Source of the DNA: an uncultured Caulobacteraceae bacterium
GTDB taxonomy: Bacteria; Pseudomonadota; Alphaproteobacteria; Caulobacterales; TH1-2
Reading direction: 5' to 3'
NCBI GenBank assembly: GCA_937967425.1
Contig: CALBST010000157.1
Location: 1 to 17,469 of the forward strand
DNA: 17,469 bases
Below, piece after piece: positions 1 to 7,709 of this stretch. Every line of letters starts with the position of its first letter. Position 1 is the first letter of the stretch. Made by a program: the position numbers and the translations under genes. The notes beneath the pieces were generated by a model that worked only from the letters and a program-made list of their open reading frames with translations, was not told the origin of the DNA and made no database searches.

Positions 1-135
1 GTGCTCATCCGCGGCGGCCGCGTGAAGGACTTGCCGGGCGTTCGCTATCACATCCTGCGCGGTGTGCTCGACACGCAAGGTGTCAAAGACCGCAAGAAGC
101 GCCGTTCGCTCTACGGCGCCAAACGTCCGAAGTAA
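1..135 (+). CDS. rpsL: 30S ribosomal protein S12, C-terminal part (5' end outside window)
   Basis: The first 44 codons visible are the C-terminal third of ribosomal protein S12, a small-subunit protein at the decoding centre. The frame is open from base 1 and ends at a TAA at 133-135. The conserved segment [11 protein letters not shown] is intact. It includes the lysine and proline that correspond to K88 and P91 of E. coli S12, where streptomycin-resistance changes are known; both are wild type here. The K43 region lies outside the window. The protein ends in the usual basic tail (YGAKRPK). rpsG starts only 17 nt downstream, so the two are almost certainly in one transcript. Identity is secure; only the start is missing. 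Confidence 0.97.
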   Translation: MLIRGGRVKDLPGVRYHILRGVLDTQGVKDRKKRRSLYGAKRPK

Positions 136-152
136 GAAGAGAGATTTAAAGT

Positions 153-623
153 ATGTCCCGCCGTCACCGCGCCGAGCCGCGCCAAGTTCTGCCCGATCCC
201 GTTTATGGCGATCTCGTTCTGACGAAGTTCATGAACTACGTCATGTACGAAGGTAAGAAGTCTGCCGCCGAGCAGATCGTCTATGGCGCGCTCGAAACGG
301 TCGAGAAGAAGCTGAAGCGTCCTTCGATCGAAGCGTTCCACGATGCGCTCGCGAATGTCGCCCCGGCGATCGAAGTGCGCTCGCGCCGCGTCGGCGGCGC
401 CACCTATCAGGTGCCGGTTGAAGTTCGCCCCGAGCGCCGTCAAGCGCTCGCCATTCGCTGGCTCGTTGGCGCCGCGCGCGCCCGCAACGAAAACACCATG
501 CAAGAGCGTCTGGCCGGCGAAATCCAAGACGCCGCCAACAACCGCGGCAACGCGGTGAAGAAGCGCGAAGACACCCACCGGATGGCGGAAGCCAACCGCG
601 CGTTCTCGCACTACCGCTGGTAA
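153..623 (+). CDS. rpsG: 30S ribosomal protein S7
   Basis: Encodes a 156-residue S7, which binds the 3' major domain of 16S rRNA and starts assembly of the 30S head. The N-terminus [16 protein letters not shown], the motif [16 protein letters not shown] and the C-terminal [15 protein letters not shown] are typical of bacterial S7. The ATG at 153 is preceded by the purine-rich GAAGAGAGA, which serves as the ribosome binding site. In E. coli, S7 represses the str operon by binding a structured rpsL-rpsG spacer of roughly 100 nt. Here that spacer is only 17 nt, too short for such a site, whereas the following rpsG-fusA spacer is long and structured. Identity is not in doubt. Confidence 0.98.
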   Translation: MSRRHRAEPRQVLPDPVYGDLVLTKFMNYVMYEGKKSAAEQIVYGALETVEKKLKRPSIEAFHDALANVAPAIEVRSRRVGGATYQVPVEVRPERRQALAIRWLVGAARARNENTMQERLAGEIQDAANNRGNAVKKREDTHRMAEANRAFSHYRW

Positions 624-632
624 TCAGCTCAA

Positions 633-700
633 GGCGACACACGCGCACGGCGACGTGGTCGTCGAGCGTGGCGCCCCTTTCGGGGTGCGTGTGTGTCACC
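633..700 (+). promoter_or_regulatory. Branched hairpin in the rpsG-fusA spacer
   Basis: The 99-nt gap between rpsG and fusA contains a long inverted repeat. Bases 636-648 pair with 685-697 over 13 bp with a single G-U. Two further G-C pairs (633-634 with 699-700) lie outside one mismatch. Inside, 651-655 pairs with 660-664 around the loop TGGT, and 675-677 pairs with 682-684, giving a three-way-junction shape. No T-tract follows, so it is not an intrinsic terminator. It ends 22 nt before the fusA start. Plausible roles are translational control, an RNA-processing site, or a ribosomal-protein binding site; the function is inference. Confidence 0.6.
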
Positions 701-722
701 ACCTTTAACGGACAGAATTGTC

Positions 723-2804
723 ATGCCTCGTCAGTACAAAATCGAAGACTATCGCAACTTTGGCATCATGGCCCACATCGATGCCGGCAAGACCACGACG
801 ACCGAGCGGATTCTGTTCTACAGCGGCAAGTCGCACAAGATCGGCGAAGTCCACGATGGCGCGGCCACCATGGACTGGATGGAACAAGAGCAAGAGCGGG
901 GCATCACCATTACGTCGGCTGCGACGACGACGTTCTGGCGCGAAAAGCGCCTGAACATCATCGACACGCCCGGTCACGTTGATTTCACCATCGAAGTCGA
1001 ACGGTCGTTGCGCGTGCTCGACGGCGCCGTCGTCGTGCTCGACGGCAACCAAGGCGTTGAACCGCAGACCGAGACCGTTTGGCGTCAAGGCGACAAATAC
1101 AAGGTTCCGCGCATCATCTTCGCGAACAAAATGGATAAGACCGGCGCCGACTTCTACATGTGCGTCGAAGACATCAAGAAGCGCCTGGGCGCGCGCCCGG
1201 TGCCGCTGCAGCTGCCAATCGGCATCGAGTCGGGCTTCAAGGGCCTGGTCGATCTCGTCGAGATGAACGCGATCATCTGGAAGGATGAGAGCCTCGGCGC
1301 GAAGTTCGACATCGTCGAGATTCCCGACGATCTGAAAGAAAAGGCCAACGAGTATCGCTCGGCCCTGGTCGAAGCGGCTGTCGAGCTCGATGACGCGGCG
1401 ATGGAAAAGTACCTCGAAGGCGAAGAGCCTTCGAAGGAAGAGCTGAAGCGCCTCATTCGTTTGGCGGTGCTGAAGGCTGCCTGGTACCCGATGCTCTTGG
1501 GCTCGGCGTTCAAGAACAAGGGCGTGCAGCCGCTGCTCGACGCCGTCGTCGATTATCTGCCGAGCCCGATCGATCGCCCGGCGATCAAGGGCGTCGATAT
1601 GGACGACCCGGAGAAGGAAATCGTCCGCAAGTCTGACGACAGCGAGCCGATGTCGCTGCTGGCCTTCAAGATCATGGACGACCCGTTCGTCGGCACGATC
1701 ACGTTCTGCCGCATCTATTCGGGCGTCCTGAACGCCGGCGACAGCTTGCTGAACTCGACGCGTGACAAGAAGGAGCGTGCGGGCCGCATGCTGCTGATGC
1801 ACGCCAACAACCGCGAAGACATCAAGGAAGCCTATGCCGGCGACATCGTCGCGCTGGCGGGCCTGAAGGAAGTGCGCACCGGCGACACGCTCTGCGATCC
1901 GCAGAAGCCGGTCATCCTCGAGCGCATGGAATTCCCGGAGCCGGTTATCGAAGTGGCGGTTGAGCCGAAGTCGAAGGCCGACCAGGAAAAGCTCGGCGTG
2001 GCGTTGGCGAAGCTCGCCGCGGAAGATCCGTCTTTCCGCGTCAACACCGATCAAGAGTCGGGCCAAACCATCCTGAAGGGGATGGGCGAACTCCACCTCG
2101 ACATCAAGATCGACATTCTGCGCCGCACCTACAAAGTCGAAGCCAACGTCGGCGCGCCGCAGGTGGCGTACCGCGAGAAGCTCGGCAAGCCTGCGACCAT
2201 TCTCTACACGCACAAGAAGCAAACCGGCGGTTCGGGTCAGTTCGCCGAAGTGAAGATCGAGTTCGAGCCGGGCGAACCGGGTTCGGGCTTCAAGTTCGAG
2301 AACAAGATCGTCGGCGGCAACGTGCCGAAGGAATACGTTCCGGGTGTCGAAAAGGGCCTCATGATGGCCAAGGAGAACGGCTTGCTCGCCGGCTTCCCGG
2401 TGATCGACGTGACGGCGCGTCTCGTCGACGGCAAGTATCACGACGTCGACTCCAACGTCTTGACGTTCCAGATCGCGGCGCAGGCTGCGTTCCGCGAACT
2501 GAAGGAAAAGGGTGATCCGAAACTGCTTGAGCCGATCATGAAGGTCGAAGTGACGAGCCCGGAAGAGTATGTCGGCTCGGTCATCGGCGATCTGAACTCA
2601 CGCCGCGGCATGATCCAAGGCCAAGACATGCGCGGCAACGCGACGATCATCAACGCGATGGTCCCGCTCGCCAACATGTTCGGTTACGTCAACACGCTGC
2701 GCTCGTTCTCACAGGGCCGCGCTTCGTACGTGATGGAATTCAGCCATTACGAAGAAGTGCCGAAGGCGGTCAGCGCCGAAGTGCTGGCAAAGCTCCGCGC
2801 CTAA
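723..2804 (+). CDS. fusA: Translation elongation factor G
   Basis: Encodes a 693-residue EF-G, the GTPase that drives translocation of tRNA and mRNA and, with RRF, ribosome recycling. The G1 loop [12 protein letters not shown] is at residues 17-28, the switch I segment [13 protein letters not shown] at 57-69, DTPGH at 81-85 and NKMD at 135-138. Domains II-V follow at normal length, ending in [20 protein letters not shown]. The start at 723 ([10 protein letters not shown]) gives the usual EF-G N-terminus; an upstream in-frame codon at 693 would add ten non-conserved residues and lies inside the spacer hairpin. The Shine-Dalgarno is weak (GGACAG at 711-716). A strong terminator follows, and no tuf gene is present downstream. 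Confidence 0.98.
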   Translation: MPRQYKIEDYRNFGIMAHIDAGKTTTTERILFYSGKSHKIGEVHDGAATMDWMEQEQERGITITSAATTTFWREKRLNIIDTPGHVDFTIEVERSLRVLDGAVVVLDGNQGVEPQTETVWRQGDKYKVPRIIFANKMDKTGADFYMCVEDIKKRLGARPVPLQLPIGIESGFKGLVDLVEMNAIIWKDESLGAKFDIVEIPDDLKEKANEYRSALVEAAVELDDAAMEKYLEGEEPSKEELKRLIRLAVLKAAWYPMLLGSAFKNKGVQPLLDAVVDYLPSPIDRPAIKGVDMDDPEKEIVRKSDDSEPMSLLAFKIMDDPFVGTITFCRIYSGVLNAGDSLLNSTRDKKERAGRMLLMHANNREDIKEAYAGDIVALAGLKEVRTGDTLCDPQKPVILERMEFPEPVIEVAVEPKSKADQEKLGVALAKLAAEDPSFRVNTDQESGQTILKGMGELHLDIKIDILRRTYKVEANVGAPQVAYREKLGKPATILYTHKKQTGGSGQFAEVKIEFEPGEPGSGFKFENKIVGGNVPKEYVPGVEKGLMMAKENGLLAGFPVIDVTARLVDGKYHDVDSNVLTFQIAAQAAFRELKEKGDPKLLEPIMKVEVTSPEEYVGSVIGDLNSRRGMIQGQDMRGNATIINAMVPLANMFGYVNTLRSFSQGRASYVMEFSHYEEVPKAVSAEVLAKLRA

Positions 2805-2827
2805 GCGAAGTGGCGACACAAGACCGG

Positions 2828-2856
2828 AAGGGCCGCTCGAAAGGGCGGCCCTTTTG
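2828..2856 (+). terminator. Intrinsic terminator of the rpsL-rpsG-fusA operon
   Basis: A perfect 9-bp stem (2828-2836 with 2845-2853, AAGGGCCGC and its complement) encloses an 8-nt loop and runs directly into TTTTGTTT. It lies 23 nt after the fusA stop and reads on the plus strand. The 220 nt from here to the next gene at 3081 show no convincing coding region, RNA or repeat. Confidence 0.9.
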
Positions 2857-3080
2857 TTTGGCTCGAGAGCTGCATGCCTAGAAGCGCTGGTCCGCCAAGG
2901 TCGGCGTCCAAGGAGTCCGCTGATGCTTTCGCTCAGGCAGGGAAGTGTAGCGAGCTCTGGCGCGTTGGAGTGCGATCTCACTCAAGCAGGCAAGCTCCTG
3001 GAATTGCCCTGCTGTGGCGGCACGCAGTAGGTGCGCGGCTGGTTTCGGTGAGCTAAACTGCTGACCGGGAGATCAAATTT

Positions 3081-3299
3081 ATGGCCAAACCTGTCGTCGG
3101 GAAGTCCTATCTCTTCGTCGCCTGCAAATCGTGCGGCAAGCATTTCCGCGTGGTTGATGACCCGCTTTTTGAGGGCAAGCCGGTCGAAGTCAAAAGCGCG
3201 CCGCAATTGCTGACCTGCCGCGGATGCGGCGCCCAGGCTAACTACGCGCCGACCGAGATGATGATTGCGTCGATCGAGCGCCAGAAGAAACGCAGCTAG
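3081..3299 (+). CDS. Small zinc-ribbon protein of unknown function
   Basis: Encodes a 72-residue soluble protein with no signal peptide or membrane segment. Two CxxC knuckles are visible, C15-x2-C18 (CKSCGKHF) and C46-x2-C49 (CRGCGAQ). They are spaced like a rubredoxin or zinc-ribbon fold, so binding of one zinc ion is very likely. The ATG at 3081 follows a good ribosome binding site (CGGGAGA at about 3066-3072). The stop lies 9 nt before the sulfotransferase gene, suggesting co-transcription and possibly a joint role. Small zinc ribbons of this size often bind nucleic acid or proteins, but I do not recognise a characterised family and assign no function. Confidence 0.85.
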   Translation: MAKPVVGKSYLFVACKSCGKHFRVVDDPLFEGKPVEVKSAPQLLTCRGCGAQANYAPTEMMIASIERQKKRS

Positions 3300-3308
3300 T
3301 TCTGCGAA

Positions 3309-4655
3309 ATGCCGAACGAGGCCGAGATTGAAAAGCTGATCCGCCGGTTCGGCGAGATGCGCGCCGCCGCGGCGCGAGCGGTGCAAGCGCACCCCAATGA
3401 CGAGCGGGCCTTGTTTGGCGCCGCGATGGCGTCGCGCATTAGCGGTGATTATGTTTCCGCGCGCGCGCATTTTGAAAGCCTGCGCCGGCTATTTCCGGGC
3501 AATACGCACTACTTATTCGAACTCGGGCTCACGCAAGAATATATGGGTCTCTTCGACGACGCGATCGCCAATTATAAGGCTTCGCTGCAAGCGGAGCCAT
3601 TGAACTACAGGGCGCGTCAGGCGCTGGTGCAGCTGCAAAAGCAAAGTGCTGTTTCCAACCATGTGGCGGAATTGGAGAGGCAAATCGCCTTACCCGACAA
3701 TGATGGGTGGCGCTGGCTCCACCTCGGGCACGCGCTGTCCAAGACCTATGAGGACTTCGGTGATCTGCATAAGTCTTTCGAATGGCTGACGAGAGCTAAA
3801 CAAACGCGCCGTGCGAGGTTTCCATACGCGGCCGCGCAGGTGGAGGCGCTGGCCGAGGCAGCGAAGGCGGTGCGCTTTGCGTCTGGCGAGAGTTGCGAGG
3901 CTGATGATCCGATCTTCATTACCGGGCTCGCGCGTTCGGGTACGACCCTGGCCGATCGAATTCTCTCAAGTCATCCGGATGTGATGTCGGCCGGGGAGAT
4001 TGGAAACTTTGCGCAGCTGCTGAAACTGTTTTCGGGATCGGCGACGCCGGCGACGCTCGATGTCGATATGCTGTCTCGTGCGGGCGAAGTTGACTTCAAG
4101 CGACTGGGGCGCGCTTACATTGACAGCACGCGCCCGATCACCGGCGCGACGCCACGCTTCATTGATAAGGCGCCGAGCAACTTCTTTTTGGCGCCGCTTA
4201 TCCTGCGGGCATTGCCCAACGCGCGCATCATTGTCATGCGTCGTCATCCGTTGGACTCCGTGTTGAGCAACTACAAGCAGATCTTTCCGTTCGATGATCG
4301 CTATTACGACTACGTCTATGATCTCGAATGGACGGCGCAGAAGTTTGTGGTGTTTGATCGGTTGATCACGCATTGGCGCGAGGTCTTGCCGGCCGACCGC
4401 TTCATGGTGCTGCAATACGAGGATCTCGTCGCCAACCAAGAGGCGCGGACGCGGGATTTGCTGGCGTTCTGCGGCTTGGAGTGGGACGCGCGGACGCTCT
4501 CCTTCCATAAGAATGCCGCGGGGGTGGCGACGCCGAGCGCGCGGCAAGTGCGTCAGCCGATGAACACCCAAGCCGTGGGGCGCTGGGAGAAGTATGGCGC
4601 GGCGCTCGATCCGGCGCGGCGTGTGCTTGAGGCTGCGGGAATTTCGCTGGCATAG
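3309..4655 (+). CDS. TPR-repeat sulfotransferase family protein
   Basis: Encodes a 448-residue protein with an N-terminal helical region resembling tetratricopeptide repeats (about residues 5-120, for example FELGLTQEYMGLFDDAIANY) and a C-terminal sulfotransferase domain (about 195-435). The 5'-phosphosulfate-binding loop GLARSGTTL is at about 206-214. The 3'-phosphate-binding segment RIIVMRRHPLDSVLSNYK is at about 306-323. Both are hallmarks of PAPS-dependent sulfotransferases of the Sulfotransfer_3 kind. No signal peptide is visible, so it acts in the cytoplasm or at the inner membrane face. In other bacteria such TPR fusions modify peptides, sugars or lipids; the acceptor cannot be read from the sequence. 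It follows the zinc-ribbon gene by 9 nt and ends at a shared bidirectional terminator. Confidence 0.9.
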   Translation: MPNEAEIEKLIRRFGEMRAAAARAVQAHPNDERALFGAAMASRISGDYVSARAHFESLRRLFPGNTHYLFELGLTQEYMGLFDDAIANYKASLQAEPLNYRARQALVQLQKQSAVSNHVAELERQIALPDNDGWRWLHLGHALSKTYEDFGDLHKSFEWLTRAKQTRRARFPYAAAQVEALAEAAKAVRFASGESCEADDPIFITGLARSGTTLADRILSSHPDVMSAGEIGNFAQLLKLFSGSATPATLDVDMLSRAGEVDFKRLGRAYIDSTRPITGATPRFIDKAPSNFFLAPLILRALPNARIIVMRRHPLDSVLSNYKQIFPFDDRYYDYVYDLEWTAQKFVVFDRLITHWREVLPADRFMVLQYEDLVANQEARTRDLLAFCGLEWDARTLSFHKNAAGVATPSARQVRQPMNTQAVGRWEKYGAALDPARRVLEAAGISLA

Positions 4656-4664
4656 CGCGCAAAA

Positions 4665-4692
4665 AAGAGCCCCGGCCGTAGCCGGGGCTCTT
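4665..4692. terminator. Bidirectional intrinsic terminator between convergent genes
   Basis: A perfect 12-bp stem (4665-4676 with 4681-4692, AAGAGCCCCGGC and its complement) has the tetraloop CGTA. On the minus strand it is followed by TTTT (4661-4664), on the plus strand by CCTGTTT. It lies between the sulfotransferase stop at 4655 and the barrel-gene stop at 4718, so it probably serves both, and the minus-strand gene most strongly. Confidence 0.9.
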
Positions 4693-4717
4693 CCTGTTTG
4701 CACAGGTGTCGGGCTGC

Positions 4718-5476
4718 TTAGAGCAGGCCGCCGAAGCGGCCGATGCCGCCGCCACGCGCGAGGCTCGCGCCGTTGCGGTTGCGCTCGAACAGGCTGCCGC
4801 CCCAATTGTAGCGGACGCCAACCGACAGCGTGTCGGCTTCGGTGTCGAAGTCGTCGATGTCGAAGTGGTTCCAGCCGCCATAGATGCTGATCGGCATCGA
4901 GGCGAATTGGTACTCGGCGCCGAGGCCGTAGTTCAGCGTGTCAGCGTCGAAGCCAGCGACTTCAACATTGCCGAAGCCGAGGCCGCCGCCGAACGAGAAG
5001 TTGTCGGTGACGAAGTGCGTCAGGCCGACGTCAGCGCCGGTGAAGGTGGCGTCGAGGTCTTCAGCGTCGGAGTACGCGACCGCCCAATCGAAGGTGGTGC
5101 GCGAGGCGTACCATTGGCCTTCGAGACCGAGCGTCCAGGCGTCGTAATCGCCGCCGCCATCCGGCTCAACGTTGCCGTAGTTCACGAAGGCGCCGAACAG
5201 GTAGCTGTCGTTGCGCGTGTACAGGTGGCCGCCGATGTTCCAGGTCGAGGTGTCTTCCGCCTCGCCAATCGTGGCGTCGAGTTGCGCGCCGATGCCGTCC
5301 GTCGCTTGGAAAGCGGTCGCGCCGCCGAACGTCCAGCCATCGCCCTCAACGTCCAGACCAGCGATGTCGCCGTCGGTCGACGAATAGCCAAGGTCAAGAT
5401 AGCCGGTCTGGGCCGAGGCAGCGCCCGGCACAGCGATCGCGAGCGCCGCAGCAGCGCCGAGCAAAAACTTCTTCAT
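4718..5476 (-). CDS. Outer-membrane beta-barrel protein, paralogue A
   Basis: Encodes a 252-residue exported protein with a clear Sec signal peptide (MKKFLLGAAAALAIAVPGAASA, cleavage before QTGY). The mature part is acidic, rich in Gly, Asp and aromatic residues, and shows alternating strand patterns such as SISIYGG and LSVGVRYNWGG, as in small 8-10-stranded barrels. It is clearly homologous to the next gene (5728-6450): both have GHxYxRNDSxLFGxF, YGxGxEYQFASxPISI and RYNWGGxLxxRxRxGAS. After the last likely strand there is a tail of about 20 residues rich in Gly, Arg and Ser, and the protein ends in LL, not the aromatic residue common in BAM substrates. AAGGGGA lies 8 nt before the ATG. Substrate or structural role is unknown. 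Confidence 0.88.
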   Translation of the reverse strand: MKKFLLGAAAALAIAVPGAASAQTGYLDLGYSSTDGDIAGLDVEGDGWTFGGATAFQATDGIGAQLDATIGEAEDTSTWNIGGHLYTRNDSYLFGAFVNYGNVEPDGGGDYDAWTLGLEGQWYASRTTFDWAVAYSDAEDLDATFTGADVGLTHFVTDNFSFGGGLGFGNVEVAGFDADTLNYGLGAEYQFASMPISIYGGWNHFDIDDFDTEADTLSVGVRYNWGGSLFERNRNGASLARGGGIGRFGGLL

Positions 5477-5673
5477 TGTGTGAATCCCCTTTTAAGGTTC
5501 GCCGAACAACGGCTGTTCCCAAAATAAGGGAGCTGTTGCTGCCAACCTATAGCTACCGATCGCACCAACAGCGCAGCTCATCGGGCTGTGTTTTTGCCGC
5601 CACAAAAGATGAACGGCGCGTCAACCATTGGAGCGGAATTCGGGCGGAAACAAAGCGTCATTGCGTGAAACAA

Positions 5674-5701
5674 AACGCCCCAGCCTTTCAGCTGGGGCGT
5701 T
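5674..5701 (-). terminator. Intrinsic terminator after barrel paralogue B
   Basis: An 11-bp perfect stem (5674-5684 with 5691-5701, AACGCCCCAGC and its complement) with a 6-nt loop is followed on the minus strand by TTGTTT. It sits 26 nt past the stop of the 5728-6450 gene. The two barrel genes are therefore probably separate transcription units, with the promoter of paralogue A inside 5477-5673; I see no convincing -35/-10 pair there. Confidence 0.85.
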
Positions 5702-5727
5702 CGAGTTACTGCGTACGAAGGTTTTGC

Positions 5728-6450
5728 TTAGAACAGCGAACCAACGCCAGCGACCGAGGCTTGGCTCGCGCCGCTGCGATCGCGGTCGCGGAGCGTGCCG
5801 CCCCAGTTGTAACGCAGGCCGATCGTCCAGGTGTCGACGTCGCCGCCATCGAAGTCGATGGTGTTGTAGCCGGCCACGATCGAGATCGGGTACGAGGCGA
5901 ATTGGTATTCGCCGCCAACGCCATAGATCATGGCGTCGTCATCGCCGCCGCCGGCGTCAACGTTGGCGTAGCCAATGTTGCCGTTCAGGCGGAAGTTGTC
6001 GTGCACGAACGCGCGCGCTTCGACGTTGAGGCCGTAGCCGTCGACGTCGGCGTCGTCGTTGTTGCCGTAGAAGACGGCGCCGGCGACGGTCCAGTTCGTG
6101 TAGTACTTCGCAGCTTCGAGACCGCCGACCCAGGTCGTGCTGTCGTTCGAGTCTGCGACGCCGATGAAGCCGCCAAAGAGGTGGCTGTCGTTACGGCTGT
6201 AGATGTGGCCGGTGAGGCCGTAGCCGGTGTCGGTGTCGTCGCTATCGACGACAGAAGCGTCGACTTCGAACACGATCGAGCCCGAGCCGGCGAAAGCTAC
6301 GGCGCCTTCGATGCCGTAGAAGTCTTCGTCAGCGCCGCCGCCGGCGTCGACGTTGCCGTAGTTGACGCCGACGTAGCCCGTTTGGGCTGCGGCGACGCTC
6401 GGCGCCGCAACGGCCAGGAGGGCCGCGGCGCCGATGATCCAGTTACGCAT
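5728..6450 (-). CDS. Outer-membrane beta-barrel protein, paralogue B
   Basis: Encodes a 240-residue exported protein with signal peptide MRNWIIGAAALLAVAAPSVAAA, cleaved before QTGY. The mature chain is Gly/Asp-rich with strand-like alternation and the same conserved blocks as paralogue A, including GEYQFASYPISI and IGLRYNWGG. The post-barrel tail again carries RDRSGAS and here ends in Phe, matching the usual C-terminal aromatic signal. The start at 6450 is chosen because AAGGGG lies about 10 nt upstream and it begins the signal peptide; the frame stays open further upstream to 6573 but without a conserved or exported N-terminus. It has its own terminator at 5674-5701. Likely a small porin or structural barrel produced by tandem duplication; function unknown. 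Confidence 0.87.
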   Translation of the reverse strand: MRNWIIGAAALLAVAAPSVAAAQTGYVGVNYGNVDAGGGADEDFYGIEGAVAFAGSGSIVFEVDASVVDSDDTDTGYGLTGHIYSRNDSHLFGGFIGVADSNDSTTWVGGLEAAKYYTNWTVAGAVFYGNNDDADVDGYGLNVEARAFVHDNFRLNGNIGYANVDAGGGDDDAMIYGVGGEYQFASYPISIVAGYNTIDFDGGDVDTWTIGLRYNWGGTLRDRDRSGASQASVAGVGSLF

Positions 6451-6537
6451 AGGTTCTAACCCCTTGATGATCACCCGTTCTGGGTGCGGAACACATGCGC
6501 CCTGGGTCCGTAACCCGCAATTCCACACTCCTGCGGC

Positions 6538-6550
6538 GTTAATAATTAAC
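6538..6550. promoter_or_regulatory. AT-rich inverted repeat in a divergent promoter region
   Basis: GTTAAT-A-ATTAAC is a perfect 6+6 inverted repeat around one base, standing out in GC-rich DNA. It lies between the divergent barrel gene (start 6450) and the DUF2807 gene (start 6700), about 88 nt before the former. It could be an operator or overlap a -10 element (TAATTAT on the minus strand). It is not a canonical CtrA site, because its two TTAA motifs are 3 nt apart, not 7. Confidence 0.35.
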
Positions 6551-6699
6551 AGGGGCCGATGCACCCGGGTCACAGCTTAGCCCATGATTTTGTGAGGGCT
6601 TTCTCCTCTGAGGCGAATTCGGACCGGACCGGCATCTAAACGCATTGCCAGACGCATCTTGGTAGGCAGAGGAATATGGTCCGAGGAGGGCCCGACGAC

Positions 6700-7629
6700 A
6701 TGCGCCTAGTCGAAACATGCTGCGCCGCCGCGTTCGCCGCGATGATCTTGGCGGCCCCCGCCAGCGCCCAGCCGCAGCCTGCGCCGCGTGTCGCTCCAGA
6801 GCCGGCGCCAGCCGCCCCAGCGCCGCGCGCGAGGTCGCTGACGCGCTTCAGCGACGCGACCGAGGTTCAGTTGCGTGACATTGCCGGGTTCGTGCGTGTG
6901 ATCCCGGAAAATCGAAATGATGTCGCGATTGGCTACGCCAATACGGGCGTGTTGCCGGCGCCGGAATATCGGATGTCACGCCGGCGCTTGATCGTCGATG
7001 GCAAGTTACGCCGCCAGATTCGCGGCTGCCGCGTGGTTGGCGGCGACGGATTTGAAGTTCAAACGACGCGGCAAGGACGCCTGAGTGGCGATCAGCTGCC
7101 GGTGATCGAAGTGCGCGTGCCGCAGAACGCGATGGTGAGCGTGAGTGGGGCGGCGCGCGTGCATGTGGGGCCGGCGCAAGCTGCGCACATTCGCCTGGAT
7201 GGATGCGGCGATGCTGACATCGTCCGGGTTGAGGACGAAGTGGAAGTTGCAATCTCGGGATCGCAGGATTTGCGGCTCTATGAGGCGGGGCAAGCGACGG
7301 TATCGGTCGCGGGCGCGGGAGATGTCACGCTTGGCGCCGTGCATGACGGACTGACAGTCTCCGTCGCCGGCTCTGGCGATGTCATCGCAACGCGTGTCGA
7401 TGGGCCGACATCCATAGCTATCCAAGGCTCCGGCGACGTCACCATTCGCGATGGCCGGGCGACGACGCTCAGCGTTGTTATCGCCGGCGGCGGCGACATT
7501 TCCCACGGCGGCTCGGCCGAGAGCCTGGATGTGGTAATTCTTGGCGGCGGCGATGTGCGCGTTCGTCATGTTGAAGGCGAAATCAACCGCCGTGTGCTTG
7601 GCGGTGGAGAGGTTGTCGTCGGGCGCTGA
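6700..7629 (+). CDS. Exported DUF2807 (head-GIN type) repeat protein
   Basis: Encodes a 309-residue exported protein: signal peptide (residues 1-24, ending APASAQ), a Pro/Ala-rich linker to about 45, an N-terminal beta region, then from about residue 145 at least seven repeats of 18-20 residues. Each repeat carries a turn such as SGSQDL, AGAGDV, AGSGDV, QGSGDV, AGGGDI, LGGGDV or LGGGEV. This regular strand-turn pattern fits the right-handed beta-helix of DUF2807 proteins, sometimes called putative auto-transporter adhesins. It probably acts in the periplasm or at the cell surface; the ligand is unknown. I chose ATG 6700 because AGGAGG lies at 6684-6689 and it gives a compact signal peptide; ATG 6676 is in frame with a poorer ribosome site. 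Divergent from barrel paralogue B. Confidence 0.85.
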   Translation: MRLVETCCAAAFAAMILAAPASAQPQPAPRVAPEPAPAAPAPRARSLTRFSDATEVQLRDIAGFVRVIPENRNDVAIGYANTGVLPAPEYRMSRRRLIVDGKLRRQIRGCRVVGGDGFEVQTTRQGRLSGDQLPVIEVRVPQNAMVSVSGAARVHVGPAQAAHIRLDGCGDADIVRVEDEVEVAISGSQDLRLYEAGQATVSVAGAGDVTLGAVHDGLTVSVAGSGDVIATRVDGPTSIAIQGSGDVTIRDGRATTLSVVIAGGGDISHGGSAESLDVVILGGGDVRVRHVEGEINRRVLGGGEVVVGR

Positions 7630-7709
7630 TCCGCCTTGTAACAGCGCGCAAATCGATTCACTTCTGGCCCTCGGAGACGCGTTTCGGCGTCACAATTTTG
7701 GAGGGTAGG

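Noticed and set aside
705..2441. Long minus-strand open frame (578 codons) opposite fusA
   Set aside because: It is a shadow of the strongly biased codons of EF-G; its composition is Arg/His/Asp-rich and resembles no known protein.
2874..3056. 60-codon open frame between fusA and the zinc-ribbon gene
   Set aside because: No ribosome site, no recognisable motif, and residue composition typical of random GC-rich DNA.
3966..4805. Minus-strand open frame of 279 codons opposite the sulfotransferase
   Set aside because: Arg/His/Pro-rich shadow that also crosses the strong terminator at 4665-4692.
4706..5527. Plus-strand open frame of 273 codons opposite barrel paralogue A
   Set aside because: Same reason: a composition shadow overlapping a well-supported minus-strand gene.
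5476..6459. Plus-strand open frame of 327 codons opposite barrel paralogue B
   Set aside because: The Ala/Val/Asp-rich sequence is the antisense of a Gly/Asp-rich barrel; the minus-strand gene has a signal peptide, conserved blocks, ribosome site and terminator.
7676..7691. Short hairpin GACGC/GCGTC between the DUF2807 and VOC genes
   Set aside because: Only 5 bp, no immediate T-tract, and close to the VOC ribosome site; too weak to call a terminator.
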